From Kitasatospora aureofaciens (GTDB lineage: Bacteria > Actinomycetota > Actinomycetes > Streptomycetales > Streptomycetaceae), in the NCBI RefSeq assembly GCF_001188955.3, contig NZ_JPRF03000035.1, forward strand, positions 1 through 64,000: a stretch of 64,000 bases of DNA. The letters are read 5' to 3'. This document shows positions 17,847 through 26,131 of this stretch, piece by piece. Below the pieces are notes generated by a model. It worked only from the letters and a program-made list of their open reading frames with translations. It ran no database searches and had not been told where the DNA came from. Each line of letters starts with the position of its first letter. Within the stretch, counting starts at the first letter, position 1. A program made the translations under genes and the position numbers.

Positions 17847-18437
17847 ATGACGGAGTCCGTACCGGAGCCGGCCGCGACCGGCGAGGGCACCATGGCGCGG
17901 GCCGAGGCGGTGACGGCCCAGGGGACGGCCGCCACCCCCGCCGCGGCCACCGCCCCCGCCGCAGGCCCCGCCGCAGCTCCCGCTGCGTCCGAAGCGTCCG
18001 CTCCGACCGCCGCGCCCGCGAGCCTCGCGGGCCCGGTCAGGCGTGACTGGCGGGGCCGACGACCGTTCTGGGGCGGGCTGCTGGTGACGCTCGGCGGCGC
18101 CGAGATCCTGTTCACGCTGTGGGCCCCGCTGCCCCTCCTGCTGCACATCTCGCTGGTGGGCCTGGCGGGGTACCTGGTGCCCTCGGTGATGCTGCTGTGC
18201 GGGCTGCTGATCCTGTTCAACCCGACGCAGCGGCTGTTCTACTCCGTCCTCGCGGTGCTCGCCTCGCTGGCCAGCTGGGTGACCTCCAACCTCGGCGGCT
18301 TCCTGATCGGGATGCTGCTCGGGGTGGTCGGCGCCTGCCTGACCTTCGGGTGGCTGCCCGACCAGCCGCTGCGCCGTGGGCGCCAGCGGCGGGAGGACCG
18401 GCGCGCGCAGCGCCGGGCGGCGCGGGCCGGGGTCTGA
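17847..18437 (+). CDS. DUF6114 family membrane protein
   Basis: 196-aa protein. The first 65 residues are an Ala/Pro/Thr-rich low-complexity tail. Four closely spaced transmembrane segments follow (about 73-165), then a basic cytoplasmic end rich in Arg. This order matches DUF6114 proteins encoded next to DUF6230 in Streptomyces. The ATG at 17847 follows the DUF6230 stop by 2 bp and the pair is closed by a strong terminator. The membrane protein and the anchored DUF6230 protein may form one complex; that is inference. Confidence 0.8.
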   Translation: MTESVPEPAATGEGTMARAEAVTAQGTAATPAAATAPAAGPAAAPAASEASAPTAAPASLAGPVRRDWRGRRPFWGGLLVTLGGAEILFTLWAPLPLLLHISLVGLAGYLVPSVMLLCGLLILFNPTQRLFYSVLAVLASLASWVTSNLGGFLIGMLLGVVGACLTFGWLPDQPLRRGRQRREDRRAQRRAARAGV

Positions 18438-18460
18438 CGGCCGCCGGGAGTCATCGACGG

Positions 18461-18504
18461 CGCCCCGCTCAACTGTGGTGGGAGAGCACAGGTTGAGCGG
18501 GGCG
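18461..18504. terminator. bidirectional terminator, 17-bp stem
   Basis: CGCCCCGCTCAACTGTG (18461-18477) pairs with CACAG-G-TTGAGCGGGGCG (18487-18504), with one bulged G and a 9-nt loop. It separates the convergent DUF6114 and alcohol dehydrogenase genes. Confidence 0.8.
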
Positions 18505-18554
18505 TTCCGTCCTGGCCGTCCGTCTGGCGGCCTGGCGGCCTGGCGGTGGGACGG

Positions 18555-19643
18555 TCAGATCGTCGAGGCGTCGATCACGAAGCGGAACCGGACGTCGCCG
18601 TCCAGCACCCGCCGGTACGCCTCGTTGATCTGCTCGGCCCGGATCAGCTCGATCCGCGCGGTGATGCCGTGCTCGGCGCAGAAGTCCAGCATCTCCTGGG
18701 TCTCCGGCAGCCCGCCGATCGCCGAACCCGCCAGCGAGCGGCGCCCGATGGCCAGCGGGAACGGGTGCAGCGAGACCGGCTTCTCCGGCACGCCGACCTG
18801 CACCATGGTGCCGTCGGTGCGCAGCAGGCCGATGTAGGCGGTCAGGTCGAGATCGGCGGACACCGTGTTGACGATCAGGTCGAAGCTGCCCGCGAGTTCC
18901 TCGAAGGTCGTCGGGTCGGAGGTGGCCCGGTAGTGGTCCGCGCCGAGCCGCAGGCCGTCCTCGCGCTTGCGCAGCGACTGGCTGAGCACGGTGACCTCCG
19001 CGCCCATCGCGTGGGCGAGCTGCACACCCATGTGGCCGAGCCCGCCCAGGCCCACGATCGCGACCTTCTTGCCCGGGCCGGCGCCCCAGTGCGCCAGCGG
19101 CGAGTACAGCGTGATGCCCGCGCACAGCAGCGGCGCGGCGGCGTCCAGCGGCAGGGCGTCGGGAATGCGCAGCGCGTACGCCTCGTCCACCACCAGTTCT
19201 GCGGCGTAGCCGCCGTACGTCGGCCGGCCGTCCCTGCCGGTGTCGTTGTAGGTGAAGACCATCCCGCCCTCGCCCTGGCAGTACTGCTGCAGGCCGGCCC
19301 GGCAGTTGTCGCACTCCCGGCAGGAGTCGACGAAGCAGCCGACGCCGACCCGGTCGCCGACCTGCCAGCGGGTGACGCCCGGGCCGACCTCGGCGACCAC
19401 GCCGGCGATCTCGTGGCCCGGGACCATGGGGAAGGTCCCGCTGCCCCAGTCCTCGCCGACCTGGTGGATGTCGGAGTGGCAGATGCCGGAGTACTTGATG
19501 TCGATCACGATGTCGTGCTCGCCGGCGGCCCGGGTGGTGACGGTGGTCTTCGCCAGCGGGGCCTTCGGCCTCGGGGCCGCGTAGGCGGCGACGGTGCGGG
19601 TGGTGCCGGTCGGGGTCGTGCTCTGCGTCGTCTCGTTCGTCAT
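18555..19643 (-). CDS. zinc-dependent NAD(P) alcohol dehydrogenase (cinnamyl-alcohol/YahK type)
   Basis: 362-aa medium-chain dehydrogenase that reduces aldehydes. Catalytic zinc ligands are in GICHSDIH and VPGHEIAG. The structural zinc lobe is CRECDNCRAGLQQYC. The Rossmann motif is GLGGLGHMG. The ATG at 19643 gives the family length; a longer frame upstream lacks homology. It is divergent from an MmyB-type regulator, a common actinobacterial pairing in which the regulator controls the dehydrogenase. The physiological substrate is unknown. Confidence 0.92.
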   Translation of the reverse strand: MTNETTQSTTPTGTTRTVAAYAAPRPKAPLAKTTVTTRAAGEHDIVIDIKYSGICHSDIHQVGEDWGSGTFPMVPGHEIAGVVAEVGPGVTRWQVGDRVGVGCFVDSCRECDNCRAGLQQYCQGEGGMVFTYNDTGRDGRPTYGGYAAELVVDEAYALRIPDALPLDAAAPLLCAGITLYSPLAHWGAGPGKKVAIVGLGGLGHMGVQLAHAMGAEVTVLSQSLRKREDGLRLGADHYRATSDPTTFEELAGSFDLIVNTVSADLDLTAYIGLLRTDGTMVQVGVPEKPVSLHPFPLAIGRRSLAGSAIGGLPETQEMLDFCAEHGITARIELIRAEQINEAYRRVLDGDVRFRFVIDASTI

Positions 19644-19701
19644 GCCCACCAGACTGCGGCGGCCCGGCGGGTCCAACCAGGTCGGAGTTCATCGCACGAA
19701 A

Positions 19702-19728
19702 GCGGAACGTACGACTGCGGAACCTACG
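19702..19728. promoter_or_regulatory. 12-bp direct repeat, possible MmyB operator
   Basis: GCGGAACGTACG (19702-19713) and GCGGAACCTACG (19717-19728), 11 of 12 bases identical with a 15-bp period. It lies in the gap between the divergent dehydrogenase and MmyB-type genes, where the regulator's site is expected. Confidence 0.45.
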
Positions 19729-19787
19729 CACGGCAGTATCACCCTCGCCCGTGCCCCGGCGGTTCCTGCGGCCCGCATACTGCACTC

Positions 19788-20684
19788 ATGGACCAGCGCA
19801 CCGAACTCAGCGAGTTCCTCCGATCCCGCCGCGCCCGCCTGCGGCCCGAGGACGTGGGCCTGCCGGGCGGCACCACCCGCCGGCGGGTGCCCGGGCTGCG
19901 CCGCGAGGAGCTGGCCCAGCTCGCCGGAGTCAGCACGGCCTACTACACCCGGCTCGAACAGGGCCACGGCGAGAACGTCTCCGCCGCCGTGCTGGACGCC
20001 ATCGCCCGGGTGCTGCGGCTGGGCCCCGCCGAGCGCGACCACCTCGGCCGGCTCACCAAGCCCGCCCGCCGCCGCCCCGGCGGCACCGGGCCCACCCGCC
20101 CGCAGCGGGTGCGGCCCGCGCTCCAGCAGCTGCTGGACACCATGGAGAGCGTGCCCGCGTACGTCCTCGGACGGCGGCTCGACATCATCGCCTGGAACCG
20201 GCTCGGCGCCGCCCTGCTCGGGGACTTCGCCGCGATGCCGCCCGAGCAGCGCAACATCGCCTGGCACGTCTTCCTCGACCCGGCCGCCCGCGAGCTCTTC
20301 GAGGACTGGGAGACCAAGGCCGGCGACGTCGTCGGCCTGTTGCGGCTGGACGCCGGGCGCTACCCGGACGACCGGGGACTCGCCTCGCTGATCGGCGAAC
20401 TCTCAGTCAAGAGCGAGGACTTCCGCAGCCTCTGGGCCACCTACCGGATCCAGGACAAGGGCCACGGCACCAAGCGCCTGCACCACCCGGTGGTCGGGCC
20501 GCTCAGCCTCCAGTACGAGACGCTGCGCCCGGCCGGGGACGCCGACCAGGTGCTGGTCGCCTACCACGCCGAGCCGGGTTCGCCGTCCGCCGAATCCCTG
20601 CGGTTGCTGGCGAGTTGGGACGCCACCGAGCTCCGGCCGGAGCCCGCCGACCGGGCCGGCCGGGTCGCCGAGCAGAACCGGTAG
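19788..20684 (+). CDS. XRE-family regulator with MmyB-like ligand domain
   Basis: 298-aa transcription factor. The N-terminal helix-turn-helix (about 12-85) contains VPGLRREELAQLAGVSTAYYTRLEQG, a hallmark of this family. The C-terminal PAS-like MmyB domain (about 105-285) contains LDIIAWNRLGAALLGDF and binds small or fatty-acid ligands in studied homologues. The ATG at 19788 lies 6 nt after a CATACT -10-like box, so the mRNA may be leaderless. It is divergent from a dehydrogenase gene with a direct-repeat site between. A strong terminator follows. Confidence 0.92.
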   Translation: MDQRTELSEFLRSRRARLRPEDVGLPGGTTRRRVPGLRREELAQLAGVSTAYYTRLEQGHGENVSAAVLDAIARVLRLGPAERDHLGRLTKPARRRPGGTGPTRPQRVRPALQQLLDTMESVPAYVLGRRLDIIAWNRLGAALLGDFAAMPPEQRNIAWHVFLDPAARELFEDWETKAGDVVGLLRLDAGRYPDDRGLASLIGELSVKSEDFRSLWATYRIQDKGHGTKRLHHPVVGPLSLQYETLRPAGDADQVLVAYHAEPGSPSAESLRLLASWDATELRPEPADRAGRVAEQNR

Positions 20685-20708
20685 CGGGCAGCGCCGTCGG
20701 TTCACGGA

Positions 20709-20750
20709 GGGCCGATGGTCCCGGGTCGGTCCGGGGCCATCGGCCCTTCT
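20709..20750 (+). terminator. terminator after MmyB-type gene
   Basis: GGGCCGATGG (20709-20718) pairs with CCATCGGCCC (20737-20746), followed by TTCT. GC-rich inner bases can extend the stem. Confidence 0.75.
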
Positions 20751-20784
20751 CGCGCGCGGCGGTGGGCAGTTGACTGGATCGGTC

Positions 20785-22062
20785 ATGGACAACAGCCGCA
20801 CGGCCGATGCCGCCACCGCCACCGCCGAGTACGACCGCCTGATCGCCCGCCACCACGCGATGAGACTGCGGCGCCAACTCCTCACCCCCGCCGGTCCGTC
20901 GGAGGCCGCTCCCGGAGCCGATCCGGGTTCCGCCGGCCACGAGGGCTACGACGGCTCCGTGGACCAGCAGGTGATCCGGCGCGACCTCGACCTGGTCGCC
21001 CCGCTGTCGGAGCTGATCGACCACCTCTACGCGGTCATGTTCCGCCGCCGCCCGTACCTGCGCGCGCTCTTCCCCGCCTCGATGGAGTTCCAGCAGTCCC
21101 ACCTGGAACGCGTCCTCCAGCACCTGGTCGACCACCTCCATCGGCCCGCCGAACTGGCCCGGACGCTCCGCCAGCTCGGTCGCGACCACCGGAAACTGGG
21201 CGTCCGCCCGGTCCACTACGAGGCCTTCGAGGAGGCCCTGTGCGCGGCGATCCGGCACCGGGCCGGCGAGCACTGGACGGACGGCCTCGAAGCCGCCTGG
21301 GTGCGGATGCTGCGCTTCGCCGTCGGCGCGATGGTCGCCGGCGCCGACTCCGCGCTCGCCGAACCCCCGTACTGGCACGCCGTGGTGACCGGCCACGAGC
21401 GCCGCCGCCCCGACCTCGCCGTCCTGCGGGTGCGCACCGGCGAGCCGTACCCCTACCGGGCCGGCCAGTACGGCACGGTCGAACACCCGGCGCTGCCGCA
21501 CACCTGGCGGCAGTACTCGATCGGCTGCGCCCCGCGCGGCGGCAACGAGCTGGAGTTCCACGTCCGCCGGACCGGCCCCGGCGGTGTCAGCGCGGCCCTG
21601 GTCGAGCGCACCGCCGTCGGCGACCGGCTGCGCCTCGGCCCGCCGCGCGGCGGCCTGCTGCCCGAGGGCGACGGCCGGGGCGGGTCCCGCGACCTCTTGC
21701 TGGTCGCGGGCGGCACCGGACTCGCCCCGATGAAGGCGATCGTCGAACAGCAGGTGCTGCACCGTCCGCCGGGCCGCCGCGTTCACCTCTTCGTCGGCGC
21801 CCGCGACCGGGCCGACCTCTACGACTGGTCCGCGCTGGCCGAACTCGGCCTGCACAAACCCTGGTTGGCCATCACCCCGGTGACGGTCGGCCGCCTCGCC
21901 GACACCGTCGCCGCCGCCGGGGACTGGCGCGAACACCTGGCGTGCGTCAGCGGGCCGGCCGGGATGGTCGCCTCGGTGCGGTCCGAACTGCTGACGGCGG
22001 GGCTTCCGTCGGCACGGGTTCGGTACGACCAGGTGCTCTCCCGGTGGTCACGTCCTACCTGA
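20785..22062 (+). CDS. flavohaemoprotein-like globin with FAD/NAD reductase domain
   Basis: 425-aa protein with the flavohaemoglobin order: globin (about 50-195), FAD-binding barrel (about 200-300) and NAD-binding domain (300-425). The likely proximal His is in LGRDHRKLG. The flavin motif is RQYSIG and the nucleotide-binding loop is VAGGTGLAPM. Such proteins oxidise NO to nitrate or reduce oxygen. The first 45 residues are an extension not seen in Hmp. ATG 20785 is preferred over the in-frame TTG at 20770; neither has a strong ribosome site. Its end overlaps the convergent SBP56 gene by 8 bp. Confidence 0.87.
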   Translation: MDNSRTADAATATAEYDRLIARHHAMRLRRQLLTPAGPSEAAPGADPGSAGHEGYDGSVDQQVIRRDLDLVAPLSELIDHLYAVMFRRRPYLRALFPASMEFQQSHLERVLQHLVDHLHRPAELARTLRQLGRDHRKLGVRPVHYEAFEEALCAAIRHRAGEHWTDGLEAAWVRMLRFAVGAMVAGADSALAEPPYWHAVVTGHERRRPDLAVLRVRTGEPYPYRAGQYGTVEHPALPHTWRQYSIGCAPRGGNELEFHVRRTGPGGVSAALVERTAVGDRLRLGPPRGGLLPEGDGRGGSRDLLLVAGGTGLAPMKAIVEQQVLHRPPGRRVHLFVGARDRADLYDWSALAELGLHKPWLAITPVTVGRLADTVAAAGDWREHLACVSGPAGMVASVRSELLTAGLPSARVRYDQVLSRWSRPT

Positions 22063-23443
22063 AGCAGTAGGAGTCCGAGGAGGCGTCGCCGCCCGCCAGA
22101 TGGGTCTGGTGGACGCGCAGCCCCCGGAAGTCGGCGCCGTGCGGGAAGAAGCGCTCGTCGATGCTCAGCCCGCCGTTGACCGGGTCGGCTTCCAGCTTGA
22201 CCAGCCAGGGGTCGATCCCGTCCGGGTAGAACTGGTCGTCCCAGGCGCCGTAGAGGGAGTTGGTGAGGTAGAGCCGCCGCCCGTCCCGGCTGATCTCCAC
22301 CATCTGCGGGGCCCCGTTCAGCGGACGCCCCGGCTCGGCCGGGTGCGGCGTCCGGGCGGCGATCCCGCCCAGGCGCACCGAGGAGGCGAGCCGGGGGTGG
22401 AACGGGTCCGAGACGTCGTACTGGAGCAGCTCGCCGGTGCCCCAGGCCGAGACGTACAGCCAGCGGTCGTCCACCGACAGGTTGATGTCCGTCACCAGCG
22501 GCGGCACCGCGCCGAACGGCTGCAGCGCGGGGGGCAGTTCGTCGGCCGAGGCGGGTACCGCCGGGATCTCGATCACCTTGCGCGCGGTGAACGCCGGGCC
22601 CTCCCGGTACCAGAGCCACACCGAGGAGGAGAGGTCCTCGACGTTCACCACCACGCCGGCGAACCCCCACTCCGCCTGCGGGTCGTGCGCCGGGCGCAGC
22701 TCCAGCACCATCTGGTACTGGTCCCCGAGGTCGACCCGCTGGAGGTGCCGCCCGGTGCCCAGCTCCCAGAAGTGAAGTGCGTGCCCGTACTTGCGGCCGA
22801 GCAGCTGGTCGGGCAGCACGCCGTCCTCGACCATCCACGGGGTGCCCCACTCGCTGGTCACCCCGACGTCCGTCCCGAGGTGCCACCAGACGTCGTAGGC
22901 GAAGTGCTGCGGCCCGCGCTCGGTCTCCCAGGGGCGCAGCACGTCGAAGGTGGTGTGGTCGAGCAGCGCCACCCCGCCGGGCCCGTCGCCGCCGTCCGCC
23001 GCCCCGAGGCAGGACAGGAAGACGCCGTCCGGGCCGCAGTGCAGGGTGTGCGGCCGGGAGTAGCCCGCCCGCTCCGCAAGCTCCTTGGCCTCCACCGTCT
23101 TGACCAGCCGGGGCCGGACCGGGTCGGGGTGGGTGTCCATCACGTGCAGCCGCGAGGACCGCAGGCCGGGCAGCAGCAGGTAGCGCCGCTCCGGGTTCTC
23201 GTGGCAGGCGTGCGCCAGGGCGCTGGAGCAGGCGTTCCACCCGAAGTGGTGCAACTCGTCGCCCAGTGTGGGAAGTTCGGCGAAGTTGAGCACCTTCCCG
23301 TAGCTCGCCGACTGCGGATCGGTGTCGACGGTCAGCAGGGCGTCCGGCCGTTGCCCCGACCGGTCGAACCCGGCCACGTACGCCAAGGTCTCCGGCGGAG
23401 CCGCGATCGCCTCGGCAGCCGACCGGTAGAGCGACGAATCCAT
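22055..23443 (-). CDS. SBP56/selenium-binding protein family (methanethiol oxidase-like)
   Basis: 462-aa beta-propeller of the SBP56 family, whose characterised members oxidise methanethiol to formaldehyde, H2S and H2O2. Family landmarks include the N-terminal FGWNACSSALAH cysteine region, SRPHTLHCGPDG, TDINLSVDDRWLYVSAWGTGE, and near the end FRGLRVHQTHLAGGDASSDSYCF. The ATG at 23443 has GGGAG 5-6 nt upstream. The gene end overlaps that of the flavohaemoprotein gene. Catalytic metal ligands are not fully traceable by eye, so the reaction is a family-level inference. Confidence 0.88.
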   Translation of the reverse strand: MDSSLYRSAAEAIAAPPETLAYVAGFDRSGQRPDALLTVDTDPQSASYGKVLNFAELPTLGDELHHFGWNACSSALAHACHENPERRYLLLPGLRSSRLHVMDTHPDPVRPRLVKTVEAKELAERAGYSRPHTLHCGPDGVFLSCLGAADGGDGPGGVALLDHTTFDVLRPWETERGPQHFAYDVWWHLGTDVGVTSEWGTPWMVEDGVLPDQLLGRKYGHALHFWELGTGRHLQRVDLGDQYQMVLELRPAHDPQAEWGFAGVVVNVEDLSSSVWLWYREGPAFTARKVIEIPAVPASADELPPALQPFGAVPPLVTDINLSVDDRWLYVSAWGTGELLQYDVSDPFHPRLASSVRLGGIAARTPHPAEPGRPLNGAPQMVEISRDGRRLYLTNSLYGAWDDQFYPDGIDPWLVKLEADPVNGGLSIDERFFPHGADFRGLRVHQTHLAGGDASSDSYCFR

Positions 23444-23689
23444 CTGTTCTCCCAACTCGCCGTGTCCGTCCGGGCAGCGTTCCACACGACCACCGGCGCA
23501 CAGCAGGCGCACGGGAAGCGGCCGGGAGGCGCGCACGGCCACCCGGGTCAGGGGCGCGACAGGCGGCGAGGCGAGGCCCTGCGCCGACGTCGCCGCGCAG
23601 CGCGGATCTACCGGCCGGTATGGTCAGGGGCGGACCGGGTGGTCACCCGCCGTGGCGGCGGGCGGAGCAGAGGACGGGTGCGGCGGCAG

Positions 23690-24661
23690 ATGGAGTTTCG
23701 GGAAGACATCCTGGGTGCCCCCTACGAGGCGACGGAGCTGGAGCTGCGTGCCGACGACGAGGGAGCGGTCTGCGCGACCCTCGTGCGGCGACTGGTGCCG
23801 GGGGCCGAGCGGGCCGTGCTGTACATCCACGGGTACAACGACTATTTCTTCCAGACCAACCTGGCCGACCACTATGCCGCGCTCGGGTTCTCCTTCTACG
23901 CCCTGGACCTGCGCAAGTACGGGCGCTCGCTGCGGCCGCACCAGTCGCCGAACTTCGTCCGGGACCTCGCCGAGTACGACGAGGAGATCGACGAGGCGGT
24001 CCGGATCATCCGGGAGGTCGACGGCCACCGGCAGCTGCTGCTGAACGGGCACTCCACCGGCGGCCTGGTCGGCGCCCTGTGGGCGGGCCGCCGCGCCGGG
24101 CGGGGCGTGGTGGACGGGCTGTTCCTGAACAGCCCCTTCCTGTCCATGCCCGCCGGGGCGGCCGTGCGGACCGCCGGCGGTCCGGTGGTGACGGCGATCG
24201 GCCGGCTGAGGCCGACCCGAATCCTGCCCTCCTCGCTCAACCCGCACTACACCCACAGCCTGCACCGGGACCACAAGGGCGAGTGGGACTTCGACCTCCG
24301 GCTCAAGCCCGCCGAGGGCTTCCCGCTGTACGCGGGCTGGCTGTCCGCGATCCACCAGGGCCACCGGCAGCTGCGGCGCGGACTGGGCATCGACGTGCCG
24401 GTGCTGCTGATGGCCTCGACGAAGTCCATCTCCACCACCACCTGGCACCACGGCCTGCACCAGGCCGACGCCGTGCTGCGGGCCGACGACATCGCCGCCC
24501 AGGGGCCGAAGCTGGGGCGGCACGTCACGGTCGTCCGGATCGAGGGCGGCATGCACGACCTGGTGCTCTCCGGGGAGGCGGCGCGTACCAAGGTGTTCGC
24601 CGAACTGGACCACTGGCTCGCCGCCTACCTGGACGTCCGGCCGGTGGGGGAGGACGCGTGA
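23690..24661 (+). CDS. alpha/beta hydrolase (serine lipase/lysophospholipase-like)
   Basis: 323-aa hydrolase. The oxyanion-side motif is YIHGYNDYFF, the nucleophile serine is in NGHSTGGL, and the histidine is in EGGMHDLVLS. This pattern matches monoacylglycerol-lipase or lysophospholipase-like enzymes; there is no signal peptide. The ATG at 23690 begins the conserved region. The stop overlaps the GTG of the next gene (GTGA), giving a translationally coupled pair with a spermidine-synthase-like protein. The substrate is unknown. Confidence 0.85.
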   Translation: MEFREDILGAPYEATELELRADDEGAVCATLVRRLVPGAERAVLYIHGYNDYFFQTNLADHYAALGFSFYALDLRKYGRSLRPHQSPNFVRDLAEYDEEIDEAVRIIREVDGHRQLLLNGHSTGGLVGALWAGRRAGRGVVDGLFLNSPFLSMPAGAAVRTAGGPVVTAIGRLRPTRILPSSLNPHYTHSLHRDHKGEWDFDLRLKPAEGFPLYAGWLSAIHQGHRQLRRGLGIDVPVLLMASTKSISTTTWHHGLHQADAVLRADDIAAQGPKLGRHVTVVRIEGGMHDLVLSGEAARTKVFAELDHWLAAYLDVRPVGEDA

Positions 24662-25539
24662 CGGACGAGCCGGCCACGGGCGAGCCGTCCATGGACGAGC
24701 CGGTGCCGGTCGGACGGACCACCGACCTCGGCTTCGCCAAGCTCATGCCGGACATCGACCGCGACGGCGGCTGGCTGCTCACCCTCGACGGCACCCCGCA
24801 GTCGTACGTCGACCTCGCCGACCCGACCCACCTCGAGTTCGAGTACACCCGGCGGATCGGCCACCTCGTGGACGCCCTCGCCCCCGCCGGCCGTCCCCTG
24901 GACGTGCTGCACCTGGGCGGCGGCGCCCTCACCCTGCCCCGCTACCTGGCCGCCACCCGCCCCGGCTCGCGCCAGCAGGTGGTGGACGTGGACGGGCCGC
25001 TGCTCGACCTCGTCGCCGAGCACCTGCCCTGGCAGGGCCCCGGCGCGGACATCACCGCGACGGTGGGCGACGCCCGGGCCGCACTGGCCGCCACCCCGGC
25101 CCGTTCGCAGGACCTGGTGATCGCGGACGTCTTCCACGGCTCCCGCACCCCGGCCCACCTCACCTCGGTGGAGTTCCTGCGGCTGGCCGCGGCCGCCCTG
25201 CGCCCCGGCGGCTGCTACGCCGCCAACCTGGCGGACGGCCCGCCACTGGCCTTCGCCAAGGCCCAGGCGGCAACGGTGCGGGCGGTGTTCCCGCACGTCT
25301 TCCTGGTCGCGGAGGCCCCGGTGCTGCGCGGGCGCCGCTACGGCAACATCCTGCTGGCCGGCTCGACGGCGCCGCTCCCGACGGCGGAGCTCACCCGCCT
25401 GCTGGCGGGCGACATCTTCCCGGCCCGGCTCACCGAGGGCGAGGAACTGGCCGCCCTGGTCGGCCGCACCGCCCCGGTCACCGACGCCGACGCCACCGAC
25501 TCCCCGCCCCCGCCGGACGGCGCCTTCAGCGTCGGCTGA
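24658..25539 (+). CDS. spermidine-synthase-like SAM-dependent methyltransferase-fold protein
   Basis: 293-aa protein of the SpeE/PMT-like fold. The glycine-rich motif I is LHLGGGALTLPRYLA, the acidic motif II is VVDVDGPLLDLV, and VGDARAAL and VIADVFHGSRTP follow. The polyamine-binding residues of true spermidine synthases are not evident, so it may be a fused-lineage methyltransferase or an aminopropyltransferase paralogue. The N-terminal 25 residues are an acidic tail. The GTG at 24658 overlaps the hydrolase stop. The region after it lacks a clear terminator. Confidence 0.78.
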   Translation: MTDEPATGEPSMDEPVPVGRTTDLGFAKLMPDIDRDGGWLLTLDGTPQSYVDLADPTHLEFEYTRRIGHLVDALAPAGRPLDVLHLGGGALTLPRYLAATRPGSRQQVVDVDGPLLDLVAEHLPWQGPGADITATVGDARAALAATPARSQDLVIADVFHGSRTPAHLTSVEFLRLAAAALRPGGCYAANLADGPPLAFAKAQAATVRAVFPHVFLVAEAPVLRGRRYGNILLAGSTAPLPTAELTRLLAGDIFPARLTEGEELAALVGRTAPVTDADATDSPPPPDGAFSVG

Positions 25540-25777
25540 TCCGGCGGCTCCGCCTTCCGCCCGGTCCGACAGCGCCGCCGACGCCGTCCAGGTTGTCCAG
25601 CCGGCGCGCAGCAGGCCGGGGAACCGCTCGTCGAACTCGTCGGCCCGCAGCCGGGCGCTCCGCTGCTGCCACTGACGGGTGCGGAGGAACAGGCCGCACT
25701 CGCGCAGCCGCGCAAACCGCCGCTCCTGCCCGGCGGGCACTTACTGTCCCACAACCACCCCAACCGACTTCGCCAGC

Positions 25778-25798
25778 AGAGTCGTGAGGCCGACTTCT
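25778..25798. repeat. palindromic repeat, copy 1 (degenerate)
   Basis: Carries GGCCGACTTCT at its right arm; the left arm AGAGTCGTG is degenerate compared with copies 2 and 3. Another CCGACTTCG sits just upstream at 25764. Confidence 0.5.
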
Positions 25799-25904
25799 CG
25801 TGCGGTGAACCCCGTGGCCCGCGGGGCCCGTGGCCGGGGCACTGCCAGTTGCCGGGTCCCCTCGTCAGGCCGAGGGTCGGGGGATTGTCGGCCCGGGTCG
25901 GCAC

Positions 25905-25929
25905 CAGAAGTCGGTCTGGCCGACTTCTG
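25905..25929. repeat. palindromic repeat, copy 2 (perfect)
   Basis: CAGAAGTCGG (25905-25914), 5-nt loop TCTGG, CCGACTTCTG (25920-25929): a perfect 10-bp inverted repeat. It is the best copy of the family. Confidence 0.7.
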
Positions 25930-26011
25930 CTGCAGCCGACCCGCACGGCCTGTGGCTGAGGGCCGGTGTTGGGCCGGATGGAAGCCGGTGGCGAGGGCCG
26001 CCGTCGGCGCG

Positions 26012-26034
26012 AGAAGTCGGTGTGGTCGACTTCC
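26012..26034. repeat. palindromic repeat, copy 3
   Basis: AGAAGTCGG, loop TGTGG, TCGACTTCC. It differs from copy 2 at three positions (one in the loop, two in the right arm). Repeat centres are about 129 and 106 bp apart. Confidence 0.6.
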
Positions 26035-26131
26035 TGTGCAGGGAGGCTGGCGTGCCGTCAGGGCGTGGCGCAAGCCGCCCGGCGGGGGGAGCCGGGCGGC
26101 TTGCGGCGGCGGGATGTTGGTGCCGGGGAGG

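Larger units (their letters stand above)
25540..26131. other. 592-bp stretch without a supported gene, containing palindromic repeats
   Basis: Frames on both strands are open only because of high GC, and none shows a family resemblance, a ribosome site or third-position bias that I trust. The stretch contains three copies of a palindromic repeat (25778, 25905 and 26012) described separately. It separates the SpeE-like operon from the convergent oxidoreductase gene. Confidence 0.6.

Noticed and set aside
24658..25539. True spermidine synthase
   Set aside because: The SAM-fold is clear but polyamine-site residues are not evident, so only a SpeE-like fold is called.
25778..26034. CRISPR array from the three palindromic repeats
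   Set aside because: Only three imperfect copies, variable spacing of 106-129 bp, and no cas genes.
25338..26073. Open frames in the 25.5-26.1 kb stretch as possible small genes
   Set aside because: No ribosome site, no family resemblance, and repeats interrupt them; annotated as non-coding.
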